A stretch of DNA of 12,898 nucleotides from Candidatus Acidiferrum typicum (GTDB lineage: Bacteria; Acidobacteriota; Terriglobia; Acidiferrales; UBA7541): assembly GCA_002478115.1 (NCBI GenBank), contig DLMH01000053.1:1-12898 (forward strand), given 5' to 3'. Shown here piece after piece: positions 1 through 7,929 of the stretch. Made by a program: the position numbers and the translations under genes. The first letter of the stretch is position 1, and the number at the start of each line of letters is the position of its first letter. Under the pieces are notes generated by a model, which ran no database searches, was not told the DNA's origin, and saw nothing but the letters and a program-made list of their open reading frames with translations.

Positions 1-15
1 CGGCAAGCCGCCGCA

Positions 16-34
16 CTCCACATTGGCCGTGGAG
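16..34 (-). terminator. Small stem-loop after the debranching enzyme gene
   Basis: CTCCAC (16-21) pairs with GTGGAG (29-34) around a 7-base loop, 20 bases past the glgX stop. There is no T run after it on the minus strand, so it is at best a weak or Rho-assisted terminator. Confidence 0.2.
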
Positions 35-53
35 CACGGACGCGGAGATTTCT

Positions 54-2129
54 CTAACGCGGAGTGATCTGCGCCCACAATATGACCACGGAGCGAGGGC
101 CGGCGCGATATACATAACCCGGAACCGAAGTGGCGGAGTGCCATGCGGAAATATCGTGGGGAGAATCAAGGGAAGTATCGATCCAGCGACGCCAGGGATC
201 GTACTCGCCGGAATTGAGACGCGGGAGTTCGAAATCGAGGGGCTCCCAATAGGCATTGAAAATATTGAAGTAATGGAGATTTTCCCGGGGCAAATCGAGG
301 CTGAAGGCCAGGGAATGCGAGTCCGGGCCCCAATCGGGTTGATGGAGTTTGACGCCATGCCATTCTTTTTGCGCTTGACGGAGAAGTTCAACCAAGGTCA
401 GGCGCTGCATTTCCGGAGCGAGATCCCGCACTAAGCGTTGGCCGATGAGAAGGCGGAGGAAGCGGTGCACATCGCCGTGTTTCTTCAGAAGGGACCAGTC
501 GTACCAACTGATTTCGTTGTCCTGGCAATAGGCGTTGTTATTTCCCTGCTGGGTAAGCCTGACTTCATCGCCCATCGAGACCATGGGCATTCCGATAGAG
601 AGCAACGTGGCCGTGAGGAAGTTCTTCACCTGGCGATTGCGCACCTTTTCGATGTCCGGATCGTCCGTGGGGCCTTCGATGCCGCAATTCCAGGCGCGAT
701 TGTCGTCGGTGCCGTCGCGGTTCTGCTCGAGGTTGGCCTCATTGTGCTTCTTTTCATAGGTGACCAGATCGTTCAGCGTGAAGCCATCGTGACAGGTGAT
801 GAAGTTAATGCTCTGCTCGGCTTCGCGCTGCTTGTGACCATAAAGGTCCGGGCTGCCGATGTAGCGATCGGCAAAAGAACAGACGGAATCTTTTTGGGCG
901 CGGAAGAAGTTGCGCATATCGTCGCGGAATTTGCCGTTCCACTCGCGCCAACTGTCGCCCACGAAGGTGCCAACTTGATAGAGGCCGGCGGCATCCCAGG
1001 CTTCGGCAATGAACTTGGTGCCGGAAAGAGTGGGATCGGAGTCAATGTCCCAAAGGACGGGGGGATTGGCGAGAACATTGCCGGAGGAATCGCGGGCCAG
1101 GATGGAAGCCAGATCGAAGCGAAAACCGTCAACGTGCATTTCCTGGACCCAGTAGCGCAGGCTGTGCACGATCATGCGGCGCACCACGGGATTATCCGCA
1201 TTGAGCACGTTTCCCGTACCGCTGAAATCGGCGTAACGGGAAGGGTCCTGATCGAGGACGTAGTAGGCGGCATTGTCTATACCGCGAAAGCTGAGCGTCG
1301 GGCCCTTCTCGTTATTTTCGGCCGTATGGTTGAAGACGACGTCGAGAATGACCTCAATGCCGGCACGATGCAGGGCCTTGACCATGTCGCGGAATTCATC
1401 GACCGGCCCCAGGGGCCCACCGCGGGAACTGTAGGCGGGGTGCGGCGAAAAGAAAGAGACCGGCGCATAGCCCCAATAGTTCACGAGACCCGGCGGGCAA
1501 TCCTGGGCATCGAAAGCAAAGACGGGAAGAAGCTCGACGGCAGTGATCCCCAGATGCTGAAGATACGGGATCTTCTCGATGAGCCCGCGAAAGGTGCCGC
1601 GAAGGTTTTCCGCGACTTCAGAATTCGGATGACGCGTGAAACCTTTCACGTGTAATTCATAAATGATGGTGCGCGTGGAAGGAGTCTGCAGCGTGGTGTC
1701 GCCCTCCCAATCGTAGGAACGAGGATCCACGACAACGCTCTTCATCGCCGAAGCGAAGTTGTTCCCTTTCGTACTGGCGGCCTGGCGGCTGTAATTTTTC
1801 GGTGTGACCAGAGCCTTGCCGTAGGGATCGAGGAGCGCCTTTTCCGGGTCGAAACGGAAACCATTGGCGGGATGGAATGGCCCATAAACTCGATAGGCAT
1901 AGAGCTGGCCCGCGGCTATGCCGGGAACAAAGATATGCCAGTAGTGGGAGGTGCGATTCGTGACGGGATCGAAGGGAGTGACACGAGAGGGCCGCGCGGC
2001 ATCGTCATGGTCGAAGAAGAGCAGATCAACGCCGACGGCCTCGCGCGAGTAAAGGCTGAAATTCGTTCCGGAAGGGGAGAATGTCGCGCCCAAGGGAGCG
2101 CTGCGACCTTTCAAAGCAGATGCTGTCAT
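54..2129 (-). CDS. glgX: Glycogen debranching enzyme (GlgX/isoamylase type, GH13)
   Basis: Cytoplasmic alpha-1,6-glucosidase that would remove branches from glycogen or limit dextrins; TreX-type enzymes of the same family also serve the trehalose route. The 691 residues fit the family (about 650-780). An N-terminal CBM48-like domain (about 10-110, with PLGATFSPSGTNFSLYS) is followed by the GH13 barrel. The four GH13 motifs are visible: DVVFNH at 263-268, GFRFD with nucleophile D339, IAEAW with acid/base E376, and CHD with D448. No signal peptide is seen. The ATG gives the expected family N-terminus, but no good ribosome binding site precedes it; a run of seven T lies about 14 bases upstream. 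It follows the xylan operon on the same strand after 344 bases, so it probably has its own promoter. Family is certain; the split between GlgX, isoamylase and TreX is less so. Confidence 0.93.
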   Translation of the reverse strand: MTASALKGRSAPLGATFSPSGTNFSLYSREAVGVDLLFFDHDDAARPSRVTPFDPVTNRTSHYWHIFVPGIAAGQLYAYRVYGPFHPANGFRFDPEKALLDPYGKALVTPKNYSRQAASTKGNNFASAMKSVVVDPRSYDWEGDTTLQTPSTRTIIYELHVKGFTRHPNSEVAENLRGTFRGLIEKIPYLQHLGITAVELLPVFAFDAQDCPPGLVNYWGYAPVSFFSPHPAYSSRGGPLGPVDEFRDMVKALHRAGIEVILDVVFNHTAENNEKGPTLSFRGIDNAAYYVLDQDPSRYADFSGTGNVLNADNPVVRRMIVHSLRYWVQEMHVDGFRFDLASILARDSSGNVLANPPVLWDIDSDPTLSGTKFIAEAWDAAGLYQVGTFVGDSWREWNGKFRDDMRNFFRAQKDSVCSFADRYIGSPDLYGHKQREAEQSINFITCHDGFTLNDLVTYEKKHNEANLEQNRDGTDDNRAWNCGIEGPTDDPDIEKVRNRQVKNFLTATLLSIGMPMVSMGDEVRLTQQGNNNAYCQDNEISWYDWSLLKKHGDVHRFLRLLIGQRLVRDLAPEMQRLTLVELLRQAQKEWHGVKLHQPDWGPDSHSLAFSLDLPRENLHYFNIFNAYWEPLDFELPRLNSGEYDPWRRWIDTSLDSPHDISAWHSATSVPGYVYRAGPRSVVILWAQITPR

Positions 2130-2473
2130 GAGCGGCCCGAGTGAAAAAAACCTGGAGTAAATTCGCTCGACCTTCTGGCCGGCACAGCGGCCAGAGAGAA
2201 GCCGATGCCTTCATCGTAACTTAGGTTCGGGGACCGGCGGCCTTTTCTTTGCGCCGCGGTGCTTCAGTTGAGATCTTTCGGGGGCTATTGAAATCTGCGG
2301 AAGTAATGTCCAATTGACGCAAAGGAAAAGCAGATTCCTCGCTTCGCTCGGAATGACAAGCTAGGGCGTTATCTCCACAGAACTCCATGAAGGCGCGCGC
2401 CTCAAGATGACAGGGTGCTTTGCAGTGTGAATAACATCTGAATTACAGCGTTTGAGAAAGTCCGGTCAAATAT
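2130..2473. other. Gene-free gap between xylanase and glgX
   Basis: No convincing gene is seen. It holds the dispersed repeat at 2330-2359 and a 7-bp stem (TCTGGCC 2174-2180 with GGCCAGA 2189-2195, 8-base loop) 45 bases upstream of the glgX start, and it should contain the glgX promoter and the end of the xylan operon. No strong -35/-10 pair or Rho-independent terminator could be picked out by eye. A run of seven A at 2143-2149 reads as T7 on the glgX strand, but it is about 25 bases beyond the stem and so is not a textbook terminator. Confidence 0.5.
2330..2359 (+). repeat. Dispersed intergenic repeat, copy A
   Basis: Thirty bases beginning GCAGATTCCTCGC and ending GGAATGACAA. It matches copy B at 7719-7748 in 26 of 30 positions, in the same orientation. 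Reverse translation of this element gives the VIPSVARDL-like peptide familiar from spurious ORFs in many bacterial genomes, so it probably belongs to a widespread non-coding repeat family rather than to a gene. Confidence 0.7.
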
Positions 2474-3631
2474 TTATTGCGGCGTCGCTGAGTGGGCGGC
2501 GCGAATCACGGCATCAAACGCCGGCTTGGGCTGGCCGCTGCGATCGAAGAGCAGCGGGTAGTTGGTTCTGCCCTTGACGGGCCAATTGTTCAGCCAGGAG
2601 TCTCCGTCGGTCACACCCCAGAACGTAACGCGCTTGAGGACGCCGCGGTGCTTAAGAAACACGCCGAACAGGCCGGCATAGCGCTGCGCCAGCGCCTGCT
2701 GAACCGCATCCGGCAAACCCTTGGCGTAAGGATTCAACTTGGGCTGCAGTTCGGCGGAGAGCGTGACGTCTGCGCCCATGTATTGAAAAGCGAGGGGCAG
2801 CACGTCCACGTCGAGTTCCGTGATCATGACTTTGAGGCCGAGCTTACCGAAGGCGGTGATGGCTGCATCCACCTGCTCGTTGGAAGGCGAGTCCATGTGG
2901 TAGTGCCCTTGAATCCCGACGCCCGAGATCGGAACTCCCTGGGCTTGAAGTTTCCGGAGCAGCTCAAGAGCGCCTTTGAGCTTGGTTTCGTTCTCCAAGT
3001 TGTAGTCGTTGTAATAGAGCTCGGCCTGGGGATCGGCTTCGTGAGCGAATTGGAAGGCCTTGGCGATGTAGTCCTCGCCGATGATTTTCAGCCAGGGCGT
3101 TTGCCGCAACGTACCGTCTTCCTCGAGGGCTTCGTTGACAACGTCCCAGCCGTTGATGCGGCCGTGGTAGCGGCCCACGACGGTGTGGATGTGTTCGCGC
3201 AAGCGCTTCAGCAGGGTTTCACGGTCCGCGGGATTGCCTTTGTCGTCCTGAAAAACCCATGCGGGCGTCTGGTTGTGCCACACAAGGTTGTGGCCGACGA
3301 TAAACATGTGGTTGTTCTCACCAAACGCAACGTAGCGATCGGGCAAGTCAAAATTGTAGCTGCCCGGTTGGGGGTGGACGCTTTCCCACTTCAAGGCGTT
3401 CTCCGGGGTGATGGCGTTGAACTGCGCTATGACGAGCGCGGTGAAGCGGGCGTCCTGCTCCGTGAACTCCGCCGGGTTAAGAGCGGCACCAATGAAGAAG
3501 GAGCCTTTGTAGGCGTCCTTAAGAGAGGGCGTCTGAGCGCTGGCCAGCAAAGCAGTCAAGAGAAGAATGGCCAGGCAGGAGAATCCTGCGAAAGCTGTGC
3601 GAAGAAGCTGCTTCGTGAAGTGGCAGGCCAT
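2474..3631 (-). CDS. Secreted endo-1,4-beta-xylanase, GH10
   Basis: Cuts internal beta-1,4 bonds of xylan outside the cytoplasm. The 385-residue product has a Sec signal peptide (hydrophobic core about 18-29, likely signal-peptidase site ASA|QT after residue 32), then one GH10 barrel with no added carbohydrate-binding module. Family motifs are HNLVWH (114-119), WDVVNE with acid/base E167, and ITELDVD with nucleophile E272. Last gene of the GH3-symporter-xylanase operon; its ATG is 5 bases after the symporter stop. A GTG three codons earlier (3640) overlaps that stop as GTGA and has AAAGG upstream, so translational coupling from the GTG is a real alternative; it adds only V-K-T to the signal peptide. 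The frame is open up to 3937, but that extension lies inside the symporter gene and is not a plausible N-terminus. Confidence 0.93.
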   Translation of the reverse strand: MACHFTKQLLRTAFAGFSCLAILLLTALLASAQTPSLKDAYKGSFFIGAALNPAEFTEQDARFTALVIAQFNAITPENALKWESVHPQPGSYNFDLPDRYVAFGENNHMFIVGHNLVWHNQTPAWVFQDDKGNPADRETLLKRLREHIHTVVGRYHGRINGWDVVNEALEEDGTLRQTPWLKIIGEDYIAKAFQFAHEADPQAELYYNDYNLENETKLKGALELLRKLQAQGVPISGVGIQGHYHMDSPSNEQVDAAITAFGKLGLKVMITELDVDVLPLAFQYMGADVTLSAELQPKLNPYAKGLPDAVQQALAQRYAGLFGVFLKHRGVLKRVTFWGVTDGDSWLNNWPVKGRTNYPLLFDRSGQPKPAFDAVIRAAHSATPQ

Positions 3632-3636
3632 GGTCT

Positions 3637-4998
3637 TCACGAGGCGTAGCCTTTGCGGCGCTCGATCAGGTCGTTGGCAATCGATTGGTTCTTCTCGCGC
3701 GTCAGCGGATAGAAGAATAGGCACGCCGCGGCGGCGAAGAAGCAGAGGCTCGCGTAAAAACTCGCCGTCAGAAGAATGCCTGTCTGCGTCCTTGCGGTCT
3801 GTGTGGCAGCCCCGGACACCAGGCCATAGGCCGACAGCAGCCATCCAGCGATGGCGCCGCCGAGGGCCAAACCCGCCCACAGGGCGAACACCACGGCCGC
3901 GGTGACCGTGCCGCTGGCGCGGCGTCCGGTCTTCCATTCGCCGTAATCAGCAACGTCGCCCATCATCGCCCATAGGATCGGGCCCGACAGTCCGAACGAG
4001 AACTGGCGAAGCACTTCCGCGGCGATGATGACGTAAGTGGCGTGCGGCGAGATCACATAAAGCGCCGCGTTGAAGACGCCCGTCAGGATCATGCTCGCGA
4101 TGAAGAGCTGACGCTTGCCCACGCGGACGGAGACGGCTGTGGAGCAGGCGACGCCCAGGAGTAACGAAGCGAGGCCAAAACCGTTGAACCAAGCGAAGAG
4201 GTTAACATTGCCTGCGACAAATCTGAAGTAGGGCAGCATGACATTGCCGCGCACCAGAATCGCCGTGAAGTAGAACAAGGTGACCAGAAACAGCGCGACC
4301 CAGGGCCTATTGCCGAAGAGGTCCGCGAGATCCTGGCCGAGCGAGGTTTTCTGCTGCGGATTGGGCTGGATGCGCTCTTTCGTCGCGAAGAAGGCGATGA
4401 TGAAAAAAACCATGCTGAGGACCGACAGCAGCCCCATGGTGAACTGATAGCCGAGCGCGTCATTGCCTCTGCCGAAGAATTTGACCATGGGGATGGCGAT
4501 GCTCGCGATGATGAAGCCGGCGCTGTTGGCGGCGATCTGGCGATACGAGGAGATGCTGGTGCGCTCGTCGGGGTCCTCGGTCATGACCGCCGTCAGCGAA
4601 GCGTACGGCACGTTGTTGACTGTGTAGATCACGCGCAGAAGAATGTAAGTGGTCCAGGCATAGATGATCTTAGCGCCCAGGCTGAGGTGAGGAGTGGTGA
4701 AAGTCAGGACACTGATGACGCAAAATGGCACGGATGTCCAGAGCAACCATGGCCGGAATTTGCCCCAACGGGTGTTGGTGCGGTCCGCGATCATGCCCAT
4801 CACGGGATTGAAACACGCGACGCCCAGCCCCACGACGAGGAAGAGGGTCCCTGCCTGGGCAGCGGTCAGGCCGAAGGTGTGGGTATAGAAGTCCAGTTGC
4901 AGGGCCAGCATGGCCTGGAAAATGAAGTTTGCCGCCATGTCGCCAAGGCTGTACCCCACCTTTTCTTTTACCGAGAGTCTTGCAGCAGCTTGAGTCAT
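3637..4998 (-). CDS. GPH-family sugar:cation symporter (xylo-oligosaccharide importer, likely)
   Basis: Inner-membrane carrier of the glycoside-pentoside-hexuronide family (MelB/XynB/YicJ relatives) in the MFS superfamily, importing a glycoside with Na+ or H+. About twelve hydrophobic segments are visible. Two family signatures support the call: DRTNTRWGKFRPW just after the second membrane segment (D72-W84) and GDVADYGEWKTGRR late in the protein (about 347-360). The start is the ATG at 4998 (453 residues), which has GAGG six bases upstream. A TTG at 5025 overlapping the GH3 stop would add nine residues but lacks a comparable ribosome site. It sits between a cytoplasmic GH3 enzyme and a secreted xylanase, so xylobiose or short xylo-oligosaccharides are the likely substrate; the sequence alone cannot fix this. 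Confidence 0.9.
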   Translation of the reverse strand: MTQAAARLSVKEKVGYSLGDMAANFIFQAMLALQLDFYTHTFGLTAAQAGTLFLVVGLGVACFNPVMGMIADRTNTRWGKFRPWLLWTSVPFCVISVLTFTTPHLSLGAKIIYAWTTYILLRVIYTVNNVPYASLTAVMTEDPDERTSISSYRQIAANSAGFIIASIAIPMVKFFGRGNDALGYQFTMGLLSVLSMVFFIIAFFATKERIQPNPQQKTSLGQDLADLFGNRPWVALFLVTLFYFTAILVRGNVMLPYFRFVAGNVNLFAWFNGFGLASLLLGVACSTAVSVRVGKRQLFIASMILTGVFNAALYVISPHATYVIIAAEVLRQFSFGLSGPILWAMMGDVADYGEWKTGRRASGTVTAAVVFALWAGLALGGAIAGWLLSAYGLVSGAATQTARTQTGILLTASFYASLCFFAAAACLFFYPLTREKNQSIANDLIERRKGYAS

Positions 4999-5004
4999 GC
5001 GGGA

Positions 5005-5008
5005 CCTC
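5005..5008 (-). promoter_or_regulatory. Ribosome binding site deciding the symporter start
   Basis: GAGG on the minus strand, six bases before the ATG at 4998. It favours this ATG over the TTG at 5025, which lies upstream of this site. Confidence 0.6.
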
Positions 5009-5021
5009 GTCTTTTGAGCGT

Positions 5022-7358
5022 TCAATCTTTGACCCGCAAAATCACTTTCTGTAAATCGGAGTCGCGGGAGGAATTGCCGACCAGGATGGCAAACTCGCCG
5101 GGTTCGACGACATAGTGCATATTGACGTCGTAAAACGCGAGGAGCTCCGGGGTGATGTCCAGAGCGATGGTCTTTGTTTCGCCCGGGCGCAAGGAAACCT
5201 TCTTGAAACCCTTTAGTTCCTTGATCGGCCGCGTCACCGAGCTGACCAAATCGCGGATGTACATCTGCACGACTTCCGTTCCCTCACGCTGGCCCGTGTT
5301 CGTGACGTCGGCCAGGACGCGCGTGGATTCGTTGCGCCGGATGGCCTTCTTCGCCATACGAACGTTCTTGATGGCAAACGTGGTGTAACTCAGCCCGTAG
5401 CCGAAAGCGTAGAGCGGCGACACATCGTCGAACAAATAGCCGCGGCGAGCGGAGGGTTTGTAATTGTAGAAAACCGGCAAATGACCCGCCGAACGCGGGA
5501 AGCTGATGGGCAGCTTTCCGCCAGGATTGTAATCGCCGAACAGGACGTCGGCAACGGCGCGGCCAGTCTCCTGACCGAGGTACCAACACTCGAAGATGGC
5601 CGGAACATTCTGGCTGACGTAATTGATCGAGAGTGGCCGGCCATTGAACAGAAAGACGACGATCGGCTTGCCGAGAGCGACCATGGCTTTGACGAGCTCT
5701 TCCTGCTGGCCGATCAGGTCGAGGCTCGTGCGGTCGCCCATGTGGTTCAAACCCCACGCTTCGCGCGAGGTCTGTTCGTTGCCGCCGATGGCCAGCACAA
5801 TCGCGTCCGTCCGCTTGGCGACCTCCACAGCTTCCGCGATCTGCCTGCGGTCTTCGTCAGGATTGCTGGGGACGACCTCGTCCTGGTTCCAGTTGCCGCC
5901 GATGGTAATCTTGCAGCCTTCGCTGTAGAGCACTTTGGCGCGGGCGCCGACCTTGGCCTTAATGCCGTCGAAGACGGTGACGTTGTGCTTGGGCACGCCG
6001 CTGTAACCGCCGAGCAGACTGCGATGGGCATTCGGGCCAATGACCGCGATCGTCTTGAGGCGGCTCACATCGAGCGGCACGGTATTGCCTTCGTTCCGGA
6101 GGAGGGTGATGGCTTCACGAGCTGCACGGAGAGCTAGCTCGCGATTGGCCTCGGAACCCACCACGCGGTCGGCTTCGTCGGGGTTGACGTACGGATCGTC
6201 AAAGAGCCCCATTTCGAATTTCCAAAAGAGCATGGGGGCGACGAGCTCGTCGAGCTGGGATTCCTTCAGCACGCGCTTGCGTACGAGTTCGACGAGATGC
6301 AGGTAGCAGTCCGGGTCCGGCAACTCGATATTGACCCCGGCCTGAACCGCCAGAGCGCACGATTCCTTTTTGTCCTTGGCCACGAAATGGCCGTGGGTGT
6401 CGGGACGGTAACCCAATTCCCAAATCGCAAAGTAATCGGAGACGATGAAGCCTTTGAAGCCCCATTCCTTGCGGAGGACATCCTGGAGAAGCCACTTATT
6501 GGCGTGAGACGGAACGCCATCGAGCTCGTTGTAGGAAGCCATGACGCTGATGGCCCCGCCCTTTTTCAGCGCTTCTTTGAAGGTATAAAGGAAGGTCTCG
6601 CGGAGGACGCGCAGGGAGACATTCGCGGGAGCGCAGTTCATGCCCGATTCCGGCTGGCCATGCCCGGCGAGATGCTTCAGGGTGGCAATCATGCGCTTTT
6701 TGCCGCGGAACTTGGCGTCACCTTGAAACCCGCGCACGGCCGCGATGCCCATCCGCGAGACGAGGTAGGGATCTTCGCCGTAGGTCTCTTCGACGCGGCC
6801 CCAGCGCGGCTCGCGCGCCACGTCCACCACCGGCGTGAGCGCCTGATGCGCGCCGCGCGAGCGCGCTTCTTCGGCGGTCATGGTGAAGAGTGATTCGAGC
6901 AATTCCGGATCGAACGTGCCACCCAGTGCGATGGGCTGTGGAAAGCTGGTGCCGCCGGGAGCCGCGTGGCCGTGCAAACACTCTTCGTGAAACATCACGG
7001 GAATTCCCAGGCGGCTGTTCTCGATGAAAAACTTCTGAATCGCGTTGGTGAGTTCCGCCATGCCGCGCGCGTCCTTACCTTTTCCCGCATCGCTGGGGCG
7101 GCCCACCTGGCCAAGCCCGTATCCTTTCTTGAAGGATGTCTGGGCTTTCTGAGGGTCGAAATTGCCGTCGGCATCCACCAGCGTCTGGGCCTTCTGCATC
7201 CAGATGCAGAGCATCTGCGCTGCTTTCTCTTCCAGCGTCATTCGGGACAATAGGTCTTTTACCCGTTTTGCGGAGGGTAAGCCGGGGTTTTTGTAAGGCA
7301 ACGTCGTCGCTTTTCGATTCCCGCTCTTGCTGACGGCAGTTCGCATTGTCTTTTTCAC
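5022..7358 (-). CDS. GH3 beta-xylosidase/beta-glucosidase, probably cytoplasmic
   Basis: Removes single sugars from the non-reducing end of beta-linked oligosaccharides. The 778 residues show the full three-part GH3 plan: barrel (about 30-385) with KHLAGHG at 228-234 and VSDY with nucleophile D308; alpha/beta sandwich (about 405-655) with NEQTSREAWGL, where E533 is a candidate acid/base; and a fibronectin-III-like C-terminal domain (about 665-775) with VTNTGQREGTEVVQMY. No signal peptide or lipobox is visible; the N-terminus is basic and polar. GTG is the start because a strong site lies eight bases upstream; the ATG four codons later would be about 20 bases from it. First gene of the operon with the GPH symporter and GH10 xylanase, so xylosidase activity is favoured, though GH3 sequence does not separate xylosidase from glucosidase safely. 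Confidence 0.92.
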   Translation of the reverse strand: MKKTMRTAVSKSGNRKATTLPYKNPGLPSAKRVKDLLSRMTLEEKAAQMLCIWMQKAQTLVDADGNFDPQKAQTSFKKGYGLGQVGRPSDAGKGKDARGMAELTNAIQKFFIENSRLGIPVMFHEECLHGHAAPGGTSFPQPIALGGTFDPELLESLFTMTAEEARSRGAHQALTPVVDVAREPRWGRVEETYGEDPYLVSRMGIAAVRGFQGDAKFRGKKRMIATLKHLAGHGQPESGMNCAPANVSLRVLRETFLYTFKEALKKGGAISVMASYNELDGVPSHANKWLLQDVLRKEWGFKGFIVSDYFAIWELGYRPDTHGHFVAKDKKESCALAVQAGVNIELPDPDCYLHLVELVRKRVLKESQLDELVAPMLFWKFEMGLFDDPYVNPDEADRVVGSEANRELALRAAREAITLLRNEGNTVPLDVSRLKTIAVIGPNAHRSLLGGYSGVPKHNVTVFDGIKAKVGARAKVLYSEGCKITIGGNWNQDEVVPSNPDEDRRQIAEAVEVAKRTDAIVLAIGGNEQTSREAWGLNHMGDRTSLDLIGQQEELVKAMVALGKPIVVFLFNGRPLSINYVSQNVPAIFECWYLGQETGRAVADVLFGDYNPGGKLPISFPRSAGHLPVFYNYKPSARRGYLFDDVSPLYAFGYGLSYTTFAIKNVRMAKKAIRRNESTRVLADVTNTGQREGTEVVQMYIRDLVSSVTRPIKELKGFKKVSLRPGETKTIALDITPELLAFYDVNMHYVVEPGEFAILVGNSSRDSDLQKVILRVKD

Positions 7359-7366
7359 GCGCGCTA

Positions 7367-7374
7367 CTCCTTCT
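7367..7374 (-). promoter_or_regulatory. Strong ribosome binding site for the GH3 GTG start
   Basis: AGAAGGAG on the minus strand, eight bases before the GTG at 7358. It decides the start of the first gene of the xylan operon. Confidence 0.75.
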
Positions 7375-7516
7375 AAATAAACTGGCGGAACAATTGGCCG
7401 TTTCGTGCTTTTTCCCTGACCGCGCTACCCAAAGTTTGGCAGCACGGCCGCACGCTGCATCGTTCCGTGGCCACTCATCTCATCCGCTGCACATTCGCAT
7501 GGTTCTTCACGGGCAG

Positions 7517-7529
7517 TGTTACCGCAACA
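7517..7529. promoter_or_regulatory. Possible operator of the xylan operon
   Basis: TGTTACCGCAACA has inverted ends (TGTT/AACA) and resembles sites bound by LacI-family sugar regulators; the Xanthomonas xylan box has a similar look. It lies about 160 bases upstream of the GH3 start. No regulator gene is nearby, so this rests on appearance only. Confidence 0.25.
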
Positions 7530-7718
7530 GGGGACCGTCGAGGCGAAATTGAGTCAAAGACGAGTTTGAAAAAGCGCAGGTACTATATCACCGATGCTGC
7601 GGCTTGGAATGTGACGAGCTTACGGGGAGCATGAAGAATAACGATATCCCTTGGCCGGGGAGCTTTGGTCCTTTGGACGGGAGGAGGGATCTGGGTATTC
7701 GGCGGACGTTTGCGGAAA

Positions 7719-7748
7719 GCAGATCTCTCGCTACGCTCGGGATGACAA
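7719..7748 (+). repeat. Dispersed intergenic repeat, copy B
   Basis: Matches copy A (2330-2359) at 26 of 30 positions in the same orientation. The two copies bracket the three-gene xylan operon. The end of this copy runs into the 50-base tandem repeat that starts at 7741. Confidence 0.7.
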
Positions 7749-7840
7749 CGGGTGACAACAGTCGGGATGTCAACGTGCGTTGCTGGCCGAGATGACGACG
7801 GGTGACAACGGCCGGGATGTCAACGTGTGCACCCTGCCGA
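7741..7840 (+). repeat. Tandem duplication, two 50-base units
   Basis: Units 7741-7790 and 7791-7840 align without gaps with 41 of 50 identical bases; both begin GATGAC and end GGCCGA or TGCCGA. A third unit seems to begin (GATGGGG at 7841) and then breaks into the palindrome. The first bases of each unit are the end of the dispersed repeat, so the duplication probably grew from it. Confidence 0.8.
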
Positions 7841-7843
7841 GAT

Positions 7844-7865
7844 GGGGTCCAGCGTGCTGGACCCC
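7844..7865. repeat. Perfect 10-bp inverted repeat (hairpin)
   Basis: GGGGTCCAGC (7844-7853) is followed after two bases by its exact complement GCTGGACCCC (7856-7865). It lies 65 bases past the stop of the small PilZ gene and could act as a terminator for it, although no T run follows on either strand. It may equally be part of the repeat cluster next to it. Confidence 0.6.
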
Positions 7866-7929
7866 TACCACGAGAAAGAGGAGAGCGCGAGATGAGTGGG
7901 GCGAAGGTTGAGTGTGGTGAGAAAGGCGG

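Larger units (their letters stand above)
7359..7929. other. Gene-free region upstream of the xylan operon
   Basis: About 570 bases with no convincing gene. The side next to GH3 should hold the operon promoter. On the minus strand a TATAGT at about 7583-7588 could be a -10 box, and two short palindromes lie nearer the gene (7517-7529 and 7429-7439, the latter CCAAAGTTTGG). The far side (7719-7865) is filled by a dispersed repeat, a 50-base tandem duplication and a perfect palindrome. Short open frames here look like by-products of these repeats. Confidence 0.55.

Noticed and set aside
438..1655. A 405-codon open frame on the plus strand
   Set aside because: It lies wholly opposite the glgX gene, which has all GH13 motifs. 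The translation shows no domain and looks like the complement of a GC-rich coding frame.
2492..3649. A 385-codon open frame on the plus strand
   Set aside because: It mirrors the GH10 gene nearly exactly. Long antisense frames are expected in GC-rich DNA, and the product is unrecognisable.
3632..3937. A 102-residue N-terminal extension of the xylanase
   Set aside because: It lies inside the symporter gene, is Arg-rich and of low meaning, and would bury the clear signal peptide that starts at 3631.
7346..7552. A 68-codon plus-strand frame upstream of GH3
   Set aside because: No ribosome site or recognisable domain, and it covers the expected promoter of the GH3 operon.
7604..7795. Short plus-strand frame with the peptide SRSLATLGMTTG
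   Set aside because: It is produced by the dispersed repeat and the tandem duplication; such peptides are common annotation artefacts.
7741..7840. Possible CRISPR array
   Set aside because: Only two adjoining 50-base units with no unique spacers between them, and no cas genes in the window.
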